Made by a program: the position numbers and the translations under genes. This document shows positions 1 to 12,388 of a stretch of 64,000 nt of DNA, piece by piece. Origin of the DNA: Phycomyces nitens (Eukaryota > Mucoromycota > Mucoromycetes > Mucorales > Phycomycetaceae); assembly GCA_022702545.1 (NCBI GenBank), contig JAHRBC010000004.1, positions 6,292,001 to 6,356,000 of the forward strand, in the 5' to 3' direction. The first letter of the stretch is position 1. Each line of letters begins with the position of its first letter. The notes beneath the pieces are model-generated. The model was not told where the DNA came from. It made no database searches and saw only the letters and a program-made list of their open reading frames with translations.

Positions 1-868
1 CAAGACATTCGGCTCCTCCGTTACATACTGTCGGATTATCACGCGAATTGCAGCAAGCCGTCTTTCATCGTAACTCCAAATGAACGTACTCCTTTTGCTG
101 AATATATCATTCTGATATTCAAGTATTTCAGTGCCTAAACAAGATTGTTATCTTTCATTTGGTAAGAAAATGTTAGGATGGTATTTCTGTTCAAGCGTTT
201 ATGATTATATTTTTATATATATATTTTGTATAGGTGTGAAAAAGGCTCTCCATCTAACAAGCAATTGATGCTTTGTCTTTCTGAAAGCCAGCGAAAACTC
301 CTAGATGGTATTGGGTTTAGTTGCAAGGACAAGGTTGAACGTGCGATGATGGAGTGCTCAGGGTATGTATGATAAAAAATTCCGATATATATATAGATGT
401 CACACAAAGTCAGCGGTACTGTACAAACGCCTTTTCTTACTTACTCACACTTGTGTATATAGGGAAGAAGACGGAGATCATACCAAAGAGGATACTCTGA
501 AGTTGATGGAATATACTAGTAACTGTTTGAAGAACGAAATCAATCAGTACCAGTACGCATCTTGGACGACATTTGGAAGAAGACGTATATTTGCCGTACA
601 ATGCATCAAAAATAAGATGACATTGTTATCAACCAGTCGTATGAGAGTTGGAAAATGGTGCTTTGTGGAGATACGGTCTGCCATTGTACCAAGGGACTGG
701 GAAGACCGATACTATCTGAATCGTGTGATGGAGTTGTTGATGAAATTAAAGGTAAGGTTACAATCAAGTCAAAGTTATTGGAATCAAATAGGAATTACTG
801 ACAATATACATGTATGTGTATACGCGACATTTTAGGAAATGCTGCTTGAACAAAAAGAAGTAATGTAG
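1..868 (+). CDS. 3' part of an unrecognised spliced gene (partial at window edge)
   Basis: The reading frame is already open at base 1. A consistent model is exons 1..122, 234..362, 463..751 and 836..868, with GT-AG introns, matching phases and a TAG stop at 866-868, giving 190 residues of a longer protein. The visible part is hydrophilic, with a basic block (residues FGRRR), a Trp-Lys-Trp-rich centre and a helical, Leu/Met-rich C-terminus (MELLMKLKEMLLEQ). I recall similar lineage-expanded hypothetical proteins in Mucorales but cannot name a family or function. The true start lies upstream of the window. Confidence is high that it is coding because four exons splice without a phase conflict, and low for any role. 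Confidence 0.7.
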
Positions 869-1295
869 ATATCAAGGATACCATCAAAGCGGTCAGTCGA
901 TCGGGTCAAGCAATGAATGAATTGTAGCCTTATTCTATTGATCTAAAATCATAGTATAGTTGTACCCCCTTTTTTTTACAATATCACCAATACCAATAAA
1001 TGCTTCATTCTAGTTAATCTTTGTTTTTTGTGTGTCCATCTTCACTGCCCCCATTACAATGACAAGGTCGTCAACTACGCCTGCCATTTTCGTCGATTTG
1101 GATTGGATAACGGCATCTAGGAACATCTCACAATGTGCTCTTACACTAGTTTGGCTCCTTTTCTAGTCGGATTCTAACTGAAATGGACCAGTTGACAATA
1201 TACGTTATACCCGTATATATATATTTAAAAAAACAGGTATTTATAAATAAATAACAGTCTATTTTATGCCCTAAGGAGCTAAAGGTCCAAGATAA
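869..1295. other. intergenic spacer, T/AT-rich
   Basis: No supported gene. It contains a T8 run near 970 and short AT repeats near 1215-1245. It lies between the 3' end of the partial gene and a doubtful small ORF on the other strand. Confidence 0.6.
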
Positions 1296-1490
1296 TTAGA
1301 AACTTGGATTGATTGCCAAGTCCACCTTTCTAAACAAAAATGAGCCGTTTGGCCGCAAATCTGACAATTGCAATCCTCTGTAATCTGTCTTGAGAATATT
1401 CGCTACCTTTTTCTTTTGAACATGTACAAAAAATATATTGCCAGAGATGTTTAGATGGCCAAGAGAATACACAGCCCAGTCGTATTCCAT
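1296..1490 (-). CDS. doubtful small ORF (64 aa)
   Basis: A single-exon ORF with no recognised domain. Its composition (GLQLSDLRPNGSFLFRK) is not obviously random, but there is no TATA box, no paralogue in the window and no splice support. It could be a genuine small protein, a remnant or chance. Confidence 0.2.
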   Translation of the reverse strand: MEYDWAVYSLGHLNISGNIFFVHVQKKKVANILKTDYRGLQLSDLRPNGSFLFRKVDLAINPSF

Positions 1491-1614
1491 CTCAATCTAT
1501 CTAATATCTAGCAAACCAAACAGACAAATACATCTGGAACACTTACATCAAGACTAAATAGAATATCGAGAAAGATGTTATTCTATATTGCTTTATATAC
1601 AAGGCTTAGGATGA

Positions 1615-1906
1615 TTAGTTAAAGATCTGATGGAACTTGTCATCTAGTTCTTTTTTTGTCTTTTCTTCAGACCATTCAAACATCTTGGCCAACTGAAATA
1701 CGGTATTGGAAAGAGCCTCATATTTCACTTGTTTGGTCTTCATTTCCCATTCTTTCTCATTATTTTGCGGGATAACAGCAACCCTCTCTTCCTGAAAGCG
1801 TCTGGCAGCTGTATTGAGACTATCGATTCTTATCTTTTGTGCCTCTCTCGTATCCTGTATGAGCCTAGGAACTTCGGGACTAATCATCTCCCGAGGTCTT
1901 CTATCC

Positions 1907-1940
<34 letters not shown>

Positions 1941-2637
1941 CATCGTCAGTCTATCTCCAATTGCACTCGCATCCTAAACCTAGACTCACTTTGCTAATAA
2001 TACACGAGGTCTATCCCTGTTGTGGGCTCTTGGCAGTGGAGAATTATCGTTGTTGTTGTGGGCTATTGGCAGTGGAGTATTATCCTTGTTGTTGTGGGCT
2101 CTTGGCAGTGGAGTATTATCCTTGTTGTTTTGGACTCTTGGCAGTGGAGGCTTCAATAGCCCTATCACTTGCTTCATCTGAAAGAAGTTTGGGCATAATC
2201 CATTAAGCATATCTACAAGACACATCATGCTTAATATCCTACTAGATAACTGCTCTAGACTTACTCTCAAAATCTTCCTTTTCGTTTTCAGAAACCTTTT
2301 CAACATTTTCGGCCCACCTGTCATAGGCATTCCGATATTGTTTTACAATCAGGGTGTTCATTCTTGTCTTTATCCTTGAGATTGTTCTTTCGACACCTTG
2401 TTCCAAAAAGTACATTCTGCATTGGTTGATCAAGGTAACCTTGGAAATCTTGAAGGTACTTCCGCTTTTACGACCTAGGTATTTCTCCAGATTCGCTCCA
2501 CCATCTTTCAGCAAGAATTGTTGTAATCTTGCAATGGGAGTCAATCCATCCTTGCCATTATCTTTCAATGACCAGGAAATGTATTGACCACATGGTCTTT
2601 GGGGACGATCACGAGGGTGGGGGTTGGCAATGTTCAT
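1615..2637 (-). CDS. hypothetical protein with a 12-residue tandem repeat
   Basis: Exons complement(2265..2637, 1990..2212, 1615..1900) join with compatible phases (1, then 2) to give 293 residues. The N-terminal ~110 residues (KDNGKDGLTPIARLQQFL onward) look like a helical DNA-binding-type domain seen in transposon-derived or SANT/Myb-like fungal proteins; this resemblance is weak and from memory. Exon 2 carries about four copies of a 12-residue unit of the form PLPRAHNNKDNT, encoded by a 36-bp minisatellite. The C-terminal ~95 residues are charged and coiled-coil-like (Lys/Glu/Gln-rich), ending FHQIFN. The second intron holds a CA/TA microsatellite. No function is assigned. Confidence 0.65.
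2030..2150. repeat. 36-bp minisatellite inside coding exon
   Basis: Nearly four imperfect copies of a 36-bp unit (containing GGGCTCTTGGCAGTGGAG and TATTATC on the + strand). The unit is a multiple of three, so copy-number change keeps the reading frame of the minus-strand gene. Confidence 0.9.
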
Positions 2638-3134
2638 GCTAGATCAATACGGATAAAGGGAAAGAGCTCAATAGCGTGAATAATACAAGATTTCTTTACA
2701 TTGCTTTGTATATTCAGATGGCGCAATACATAAACTCCTAATTTTTGCTCAATAGGGGTATTCAATTGCAAATCAAAATAACAATTAAATGCTGTAATTC
2801 TCATGTATTAACTTTGCTGTATCTATTGCTTAAAAGGCATCATTAGATTCTGCACTCTTTTATAGTTGTTCATTGCATGCCGTATTAAAGCAGCAGCCTC
2901 CAATTGTTTGTATATCATTTTGGACCACTAGTATCCAAAAAGATTGTTTTCTATAGTATCCAGTATCACTGCTTATTCAAATACTGCTGATTGTTGGGCA
3001 TATTCTTTTTATCATTGTGTTTCCCAATACCATAATAATAATAATAATAATAAACAGTTTTTATTTGCAACGTTATTTTATTGAATTTATTTTATACAAA
3101 AGCAAAAGTGCTCAAGATCTTCAAGCTAGAATAT
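2638..3134. other. intergenic spacer with (TAA)n
   Basis: AT-rich, no ORF supported. A (TAA)n/(ATA)n tract lies at about 3032-3053, just downstream of the oxidoreductase stop. Confidence 0.6.
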
Positions 3135-4567
3135 TTACAGCAACTGCCACTCGCCATTCTTCTGGGTAATATCTACAGGTCTCTTTTCATCCAAACTACG
3201 TCTGCCTGCTTCCAAGATGGCTGTCACCAACACAGTGTTCTCAAGTGTAGGCAGACTGCGCTCTTCAAGGGTAGCCAATGTAACCTTGTTGGCATTGAAC
3301 TGACGGCATGAGTCCACAAACTTTTCGATGGAGAGATATCCATAAGATGTCTGTCCACCAAAGTGGCCTTCCTCATCTGGTGCATAGTTCATAAAGAATG
3401 GGTTGACATGGCTGTGACCAGCTTCATCGGTAGTAGATGTGTAACCACGGTGAGCTTGGTCGATCTGGATCTCACCCTTGGCAGCAAGGTAGTGGAATCT
3501 CTGTTGAGAGTGGACCTCTCCCTTTGGTGCAGTCCATGAAGAGGTGTATACGGCAATACCTTCACTACCAGGATTCTCGATAGAACGCCAGTTGACCAGC
3601 AAACTGATTGTGTCCTATAAAGACAAAATCAATATTCGTGCTACAATCCAAAGTGCTCTCTCTCTATATCTTACCTCGGTACCATCCACAAGATTAAATG
3701 GTGCGCTTGTTGCAACACCCTTGGATCCAGATGCCATTACTCGGTAAGGCACAGCCTTTCCACCCAATGCCCAGCAGTGAAAGTCAATGTGATGAGAGTT
3801 GAGGTAGTAACTAGAAAATAAAAGTTAGCAATATTTCTATACAATATATGCATATAGATGTCTTGCCTAATGTCTGATTCCTTGCCAGCCCAGGCACGGA
3901 ATGTGTCGAGCTGATACTTGGGTTGACTCATGTAGCTGTAAAAGTAGTTGAATTCACCTAGCTTCTGAGCCTTGACTCGAGCATCGGCATAGGTAGGATC
4001 AAAGCGCTTGTGGTGCTCGACCATGACAATAACATTATGTTTCTTGGCTTCCTTCATAAGCTCCTGATGCTGGTCCAGAAGCTTTACTGCAGGCTTGGTG
4101 ACCAAGACATGTACACCATGCTGGATAGCATAGAGCGCAATAGGGAAATGGGTCGGGTCAGGTGTAAAGATGGTAATGGCATCTCCAGGAGACAGCTCAT
4201 CAATGGCCTTTTTGTCTATATATATGTATATATCAGTACATGGTAGTGATGGACTGAATCCACACTGATACTTACATGAATCTGGATCAATTTGATCGTC
4301 TTCTGGATAGGTAGTGACCTGGGTGTCCATGTTATAGACTTGGCCAATGTTCTTGTCGAGGTGCTCTCGGACAGCAGGGAACTTCTTTCCATTTACGCCA
4401 ACCATGCCAATTGAAGATACTTTCTCGCGTCGTCGAAGGTCAAACATGGTCAATGCAATAACACCGACTTTCTTGTCGGATGCTGAGGCGTTGCCGTTGA
4501 CGAAACCAGTGGTGTATTCACCAGTACCGACCATCAGTACATTGAGCTTTCCAAGTGATCCAGTCAT
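3135..4567 (-). CDS. Gfo/Idh/MocA-family NAD(P)-dependent oxidoreductase
   Basis: Exons complement(4276..4567, 3867..4215, 3810..3675, 3135..3614) give 418 residues with all phases agreeing. The N-terminal Rossmann fold shows a glycine motif GTGEYTTG at residues 14-21. The family's catalytic Lys-Pro is seen as TKPAVK (K138-P139), followed by VEHHKRFDP and the C-terminal alpha/beta domain. The family reduces or oxidises sugars and related polyols; the close fungal group is often annotated as D-galacturonate reductase-like, but the substrate cannot be read from the sequence. The protein has no signal peptide, so it is probably cytosolic. The second intron (3811..3866) has a GC donor (AG|GCAAGA). 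A TATA-like TATATAAAA lies about 90 bp upstream of the ATG. Confidence 0.9.
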
Positions 4568-4652
4568 TGTTTCTTAAATGTTGTTTTGTTGAGTCGAGCC
4601 TTTGTTTTATCTTCTTTTTTTTTTTGGTGACAAGAGAAAGGAACAACCGTGG

Positions 4653-4662
4653 TTTTTATATA
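4653..4662 (-). promoter_or_regulatory. TATA-like box of the oxidoreductase gene
   Basis: On the minus strand the sequence reads TATATAAAAA, about 90 bp upstream of the ATG at 4567, which is a plausible core promoter position for a fungal gene. Confidence 0.5.
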
Positions 4663-5479
4663 AGAAATCCAAGTAGAAAAAAAATATTCCCGCTGCCCCA
4701 CCTGGAAAAATAGAAATCCAAATAAAATGGCCTAATCGCCGCTGTGGAGAAAACCTAAAACTATAGTGATGTGGGCTTGATTGGCCGCTCTCGGTGAATA
4801 GATTATAAACAATTCTACGGCACCAGAAATCCTCCTTTATCCCTCCAACAGGGAATAAGCTAATCACAATGCCAACTTGTCATTCAGGCACACAAGCACA
4901 CACACACACGCGCGTATTGTTGAATGATTTAGCCCAGATATTCTAATGGCACGTCATCAGACCCTTTGCCCAAAGAGACACCTGGTCCTCTAAAGACTCT
5001 ATCTATTCAGATTGACCAGATCCCTCATTGACCATTGGGAAAATCTCCCGCAAAAAACACACCAGTTACACCAAGAGATATGTTTTATAGTGTGTAACTG
5101 ATATAATGGGGTATTTCCCCACTAGTTTCCTACCTTGAAAATATTCAAAGACAAACACAGCAAGGCTAGAGACTATATCAAAGTCATCTTATATTATATT
5201 GGAAACATCCAATAAAGGGCTGAAATTGTACCTTTTTGGATCCCAAAAGTACAAAAAAAACCTAGTGGTATCTTCAGTTATTAATCTATCTTTTTTTTTT
5301 AAAAAAAAAAAGAGACTTTGCCAAACTTGGGATTTTTGTAATTCTAATGAATGATTGGCTGATTTGTACATGACTGCTTACTACTTTTGTGCCTTTGCGA
5401 GGTGGGCAGGCAGGTATTGATTAGCTTTGGTTGACATTACCATTGTTTTTGTTCATTCCAAAAGACAAATTCTCACTCA
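4663..5479. other. intergenic spacer / divergent promoters
   Basis: Separates the oxidoreductase (-) from the small membrane protein (+). It holds a CA/CG dinucleotide tract near 4898-4915 and a perfect T10-A11 palindromic tract at 5291-5311. No gene is supported. Confidence 0.6.
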
Positions 5480-5798
5480 ATGGGCATCAAATTATCTCCT
5501 GCTGGAAGAAGGTAATGACAAAAACAGATAATCTAGATTCTCAAGACATGATAATCATTGTTAAAATGTTGAATGTAGACTCACAACTGTCATTGTGGCA
5601 GCACCAATTATGGTAGCTACCACTTGGATCCTTTACAAGAGACGCAAGTTGAACAAACATTCTTTACAATGGCTGGTATAGAGTATTGACACACATAATA
5701 TTATAGTTGTCTTGGGTGAAGAGAGACGTGTTTCCGATGGACGTGCTATTCGTCCTATGGGTGTGAGAGAAAGAGATGCAAAGGATCAATTGAACTAG
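5480..5798 (+). CDS. 62-residue single-pass membrane protein (three tiny exons)
   Basis: Exons 5480..5511, 5579..5643 and 5707..5798 join in phase to 63 codons including TAG. The protein begins MGIKLSPAGRR, has one membrane segment (about residues 12-27, TTVIVAAPIMVATTWI) and continues YKRLVLGEERR, then a charged tail ending DAKDQLN. The second intron must use a GC donor (C|GCAAGT): the only nearby GT donor gives a frame that stops. I do not recognise a named family; the TM followed by a short basic/acidic motif resembles small mitochondrial inner-membrane proteins of fungi, which is an inference. No single exon exceeds 31 codons, so ORF callers miss it. Confidence 0.65.
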
Positions 5799-5930
5799 AT
5801 TTTCATGGCCAAGCAAACAAAAGCAATAATAATAATAATAATAATAATGGATAAAGGTGTATAGACTCGAGTAATCATCAACAAAGTGATATTATTTGAA
5901 CATGAATATATTTAAGAGAAAGCAATGAAT

Positions 5931-8292
<2,362 letters not shown>

Positions 8293-9236
8293 TATAAAGT
8301 TATTCTTGACTTTTCTTGCATAGGAATTTTCACCCGGTCAAAGATTTAAAGTATTTTTTGCCAGCAGCCAAAAAAAAGGGGGGGTGAATTCACGTCAGCT
8401 GACAGTATATTTTCAGATTGGCGGCAAAATATTTTTGCGATATCTATGTGCAGGGTATTTAGGTATCATTGATTGATCGATACTAGACTTGGTTCAAAGC
8501 TCTTTAAGAAGAAGAAAAACATTAGAGATATGGCTTTATAATAGTATCAGTAATAATATTAGTGTAGCCAAAGCTATCAATATTGATTAAAAGTATTGGT
8601 TCTTTAGTGAAATACATTAGAATATCTTTCTTTTTTTATATTAAAAAAATAGCCAGTTGAGCATTGTTTACCAAGGAAATGATATTGAATGGTTTTTATA
8701 GCATTTTTAATATTTTTTAGCGCGAAATATATGTACCAAGTATCCAACTGATTTTAACACTATTAACTTTTGATCATTAATGAATGTAGGATTTGACCGA
8801 GATATTGAGGATATTAGAGAAGGGGATATCTTATGAAAATAATGATATTTAAAAATTGATTTAAAAATTACCGTGTTCTTTTGTGTCTAGAAATGCATAG
8901 AACTTTAATTCCGGATATGCTAAGCGCAATTACGATTCCTTTTCGTAAATCTGAAAATATTTATAAAGTCTTGTTGGTCTGAAGTATCTTTTATTTTAGC
9001 GATACTGTTAAAGATTTTAATTGAATTTACAAGATTAAGAAAAACAAAATATAAAGGTACATAATAAAATGGAGAATTGATATTGAATCTTGAAAGTTTT
9101 TGCCCAGACACTACATTTTTAAATAAATGGTTTACTTGAGCTTGATTTGTGCTTTATTCAAATTTTAATAAACAGTAATGTCAGAAATCAACAATATACC
9201 AATTGTATAGCACTATTGTAACTTAAAGTTAATAAA
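8293..9236. other. AT-rich spacer
   Basis: No supported gene. The first ~100 bp are the MetRS promoter region. A T-tract/A-tract pair occurs near 8630-8650. The final 90 bp form the 3' flank of the protease gene and match the flank of its paralogue. Confidence 0.6.
9154..9179 (-). other. 3' flank element shared by the two protease genes (copy 1)
   Basis: A 26-bp block identical at 25 positions to 15481-15506. Both copies lie 58 bp beyond the stop codon. It includes AATAAA-type signal sequence on the + strand; on the gene strand it reads T/A-rich and may contain the cleavage/polyadenylation region. Confidence 0.6.
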
Positions 9237-12194
9237 TTAATTTCTTACAACAATAGGACCTGTCTGGAAAGGTTCCCAATCCTTGGAGTTATTGGGATTT
9301 CCAAGGAGTTTGAGGGCTCTCAATTTAAGAATATATGTTCCAGAAGAGACTGGAATCTTGTCTTGAATACCAGAGAAATCAGAAGGAACATAAGTAGCAT
9401 CCCAGGGAATACTGGATACATCATAATCTTCAAAATAGTTACGAATCAAATAAGTAGAGTCAGTCATGGTTTTTCCGATGATTTTCTTGGTCTTGACATT
9501 GAAGACGTCAACGTCGAACTTGGCAGTTGGAGTAAGAAGACGGTAGACTATGGTAGGAGTAGTGGTGCTATTACTGCGGTCAAAGATGTATGTCTGATTC
9601 TTAAGATAAACTTTAAAGGTCTCTTTATCAGAAAGGAATGGATAGTCCACATCAAAAATTGGGAGATCGCGTTGCCTGCCAACAACGCCAAAATATGGGA
9701 CGGTGACATCAAAACCAATCTTTTGGTTTCCGGTCTTTAAACGAATGTAGCCACCATACATAATATGATCCTTGGGGTTAACCTTGGGAGGAATAACAGT
9801 GACACGAACTGTTGTATTTTGGCCAGCATTAAGGGTAACAAACGTCTTTGAGAATGTAAGTCTTGCTTTGGCACTAATAAATCCGGTAGGGCCGACAATT
9901 CTGTAACCATAGGCCGAGCGGTTATAAGGTGAAATGGCGATAGAAGGCTCGTTGATAATTTTAAATGTAGTGCGGATATTTCCAGTATTGTGAATAGTCA
10001 AGGTCTGGGTCTTGTACTTGTCGAAGGATGAGGTATCGTTGAAGCTGATTTGAGTAGGCGAGACTAGAACCTTTCCAACAATGGCATCATAAACTTGGAC
10101 AAGACCAGCACCCTGAAGAAGAGGACTTTCTACTGCACTTTTACCCTTGGCGTGAACAAGCTTACGAGCATGGTTCTTAAATTTCTGGGAGATAATGTTG
10201 TTGTTTTTCTTGATTCCAGTAGCTTCAATGAATAAGGCGATAGATCCGGAAACATAAGGTGCGGCCATGGAGGTGCCAGACATCATACCCCAGCTGTCCC
10301 GGTAACGAGGAAGAGTAGAATAGATCCCGCCACCAACACCAGCAAGGTTAGGCTTTAGGTCAAGCTCATTAGTAGCACCAATACTGGAGAAGGAAGAGAC
10401 AATATATCCTGCTTTTGTTGGGATGGCAACGGTATTTGAATCAAATTTCAAACTCATGGGACCGGCCTTGATACCAGCCAATATGGCAAGACCATCGGTA
10501 GTTGAGATACCAGCGACCGGAATGTTAAACTTTGGGCGATTCGGTAGGTAAGCACTGTCATCTTCTTCATTGAAAAAGACCAGACCAATAGCACCCGCTT
10601 TGACGACATTAGCAGCTACTTCGTTAACAGAGCACACGCCGCGCTGAACGAGAGCAAGTTTGCCTTTAAGATCAGGGACAGTAGAAGACTTGCAGCCATC
10701 AAATCTATGGCCCATATTTCTGTCACCGGCAACAATGGTTCCATCAATCATAGCCGAGGAAGGAGACATATAGACTAATTACACGTATAAAAATTAGCTT
10801 GATTTATTTGTGGTTAGTAAAATATGTTAAACTTACCAAGTTGCTTTGAGATTGAGCTAGCCTTGAACATCTTTGCTTGGTGGTAAGCATTATTCACAGA
10901 AGCGATCGACCAAACGTCCTTGGCAGTACTAGGAATACCAACAGTAAAAGCGCCCAAGTCGCCAGAATTACCAGCAGAAATTACGACTGGCAGAATTAAA
11001 ACAAAATAAATTAGTTTAATAAAAGGATTTAATATAATTCATCAATAGTTTTTGAAGAATAGGTGTCTTACATGGAATTCCTTTTTCAGAAATACGCTGG
11101 GCAACGGCTACATGAGGACCATTACTCCAGGCATTTGTTTCACCAATTGATACAGAAATAACGTCCATGCCAGCATCATAAGCCATCAGGAAAGCCTTGA
11201 GCATAATGTCATCTGTTGTGTATCCTACGCATCCAAAGACGCGCCACATTCCAAGGGTAGCTTGAGGTGCAACTCCAGTAAAGTTCTAGGTAGGTAAGCG
11301 TGTCAACTATATATATATTTAGAGACAAATAAAAGAAGCTTACTGTCTTTGCATCGTATCCCGCAATAATTCCACTGACGTGCGTTCCGTGGCCTAATAT
11401 TTTAATAGATGTGATGATTTGAGTTACAAAAAAATAATAGACAAATTTTCATACCACTTGCACCAGATCCAGCAGTACAGCTGTCAAGTGGATCGGTGTC
11501 AGGAACTGGAGAGTTGTCACCGGTATAGGCACTACCAACAAGATCATAGCCGTACTGAACTTTAAAGCCTTTACCAAATCCTCCTCCTAAAGCAGGATGC
11601 ATATAATCGACACCTAATTATAGAGTATAACTTTTATGAATTTATATTTGGCATAATAGATAAATCCGGAAAGTCCTTACCGGAATCAATGACACCAATC
11701 TTGACGCCTTTTCCAAATTTCTTGAGCTCAGAGTGAACGCGATCGACTTGGGTCATCTCGTGTGGTAGAATAGAATGAGCATTTCCTTTAAAGGAAGTAC
11801 TTTCAATGTTGACATTGGGACGCTTGATAATTCGTACAGGATAAACTGCCTTGACATTGTTATGATCAAGAATAGTCTTGAGAGCAGCACTGTGATCCTT
11901 GTTGGTGAGACCATTAAGGCCAAACGATATACCGTTAAATAAATCGTGGTTAAATTGCTCTGCGATATGGACTTTGGCTTGTTTGAACTTGCTCTGGACC
12001 GAATGGACAAAGCTAAAGGCAGATACAGAGTCTCCGTCATCGAATTCTACTATATAACGATTGGGAATAGCATCACTACTAGATACTTTGTATTTATGGT
12101 GAGAGAGGGCTTCTGATGGTCCGGTAAAACCACTGACAGCAAGACAAATGCCTGCTACGAATATTGTAAGGACAGAAAATGACCGTCGCTTCAT
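9237..12194 (-). CDS. secreted subtilisin-like serine protease (S8) with PA insert; paralogue 1, apparent frameshift
   Basis: Six exons with the same intron positions as paralogue 2: complement(11681..12194, 11455..11613, 11344..11393, 11072..11286, 10837..10986, 9237..10774). The protein starts with a signal peptide (MKRRSFSVLTIFVAGICLA), then an I9-type propeptide, catalytic Asp (GVIDSG, D170), His (GHGTHVSG, H226), the oxyanion Asn (SAGNSG), a PA domain inserted before Ser, and GTSMAAP. A fibronectin-like C-terminal half follows. It would be secreted and would degrade extracellular protein. Exon 4 is 215 nt against 214 nt in the paralogue: a run of four T replaces TTC at about 11280-11283, which breaks the frame just after the His exon. 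Everything downstream is intact, so it is either a very young pseudogene or a sequencing error; about 874 aa if the extra base is not real. Confidence 0.88.
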
Positions 12195-12262
12195 GATTAA
12201 AGGAGAGAATACAATAAAGGAGTTGATATGATTAATGTTTATTTGCTGCTTTGAAGACCTTA

Positions 12263-12277
12263 TTTATACCTTTTCAT
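12263..12277 (-). promoter_or_regulatory. TATA box shared by the protease paralogues (copy 1)
   Basis: The gene-strand sequence ATGAAAAGGTATAAA ends 69 bp before the ATG. The identical 15-mer sits 71 bp before the ATG of the second protease gene, so it is conserved core-promoter sequence. Confidence 0.75.
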
Positions 12278-12369
12278 TCCATTACTATTGAGTATTGAGG
12301 TTTCTGTTTTAGAGCGATCTAACCTTTGACAGGTAACTTGACGATTCGCTAATGCAAGCTTTAATTAAA

Positions 12370-12388
12370 GTAGTACACGCAAATGCTA
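12370..12388 (-). promoter_or_regulatory. conserved upstream element of the protease paralogues (copy 1)
   Basis: On the + strand it reads GTAGTACAYGCAWAYGCTA when both copies are merged; the other copy is at 18712-18730. The distance to the ATG is about 175-200 bp in each gene. It may bind a regulator of protease expression or may simply be residual homology of the duplicated promoter. Confidence 0.4.

Noticed and set aside
2030..2150. CRISPR-like array
   Set aside because: The 36-bp units are contiguous without spacers and lie inside a eukaryotic coding exon.
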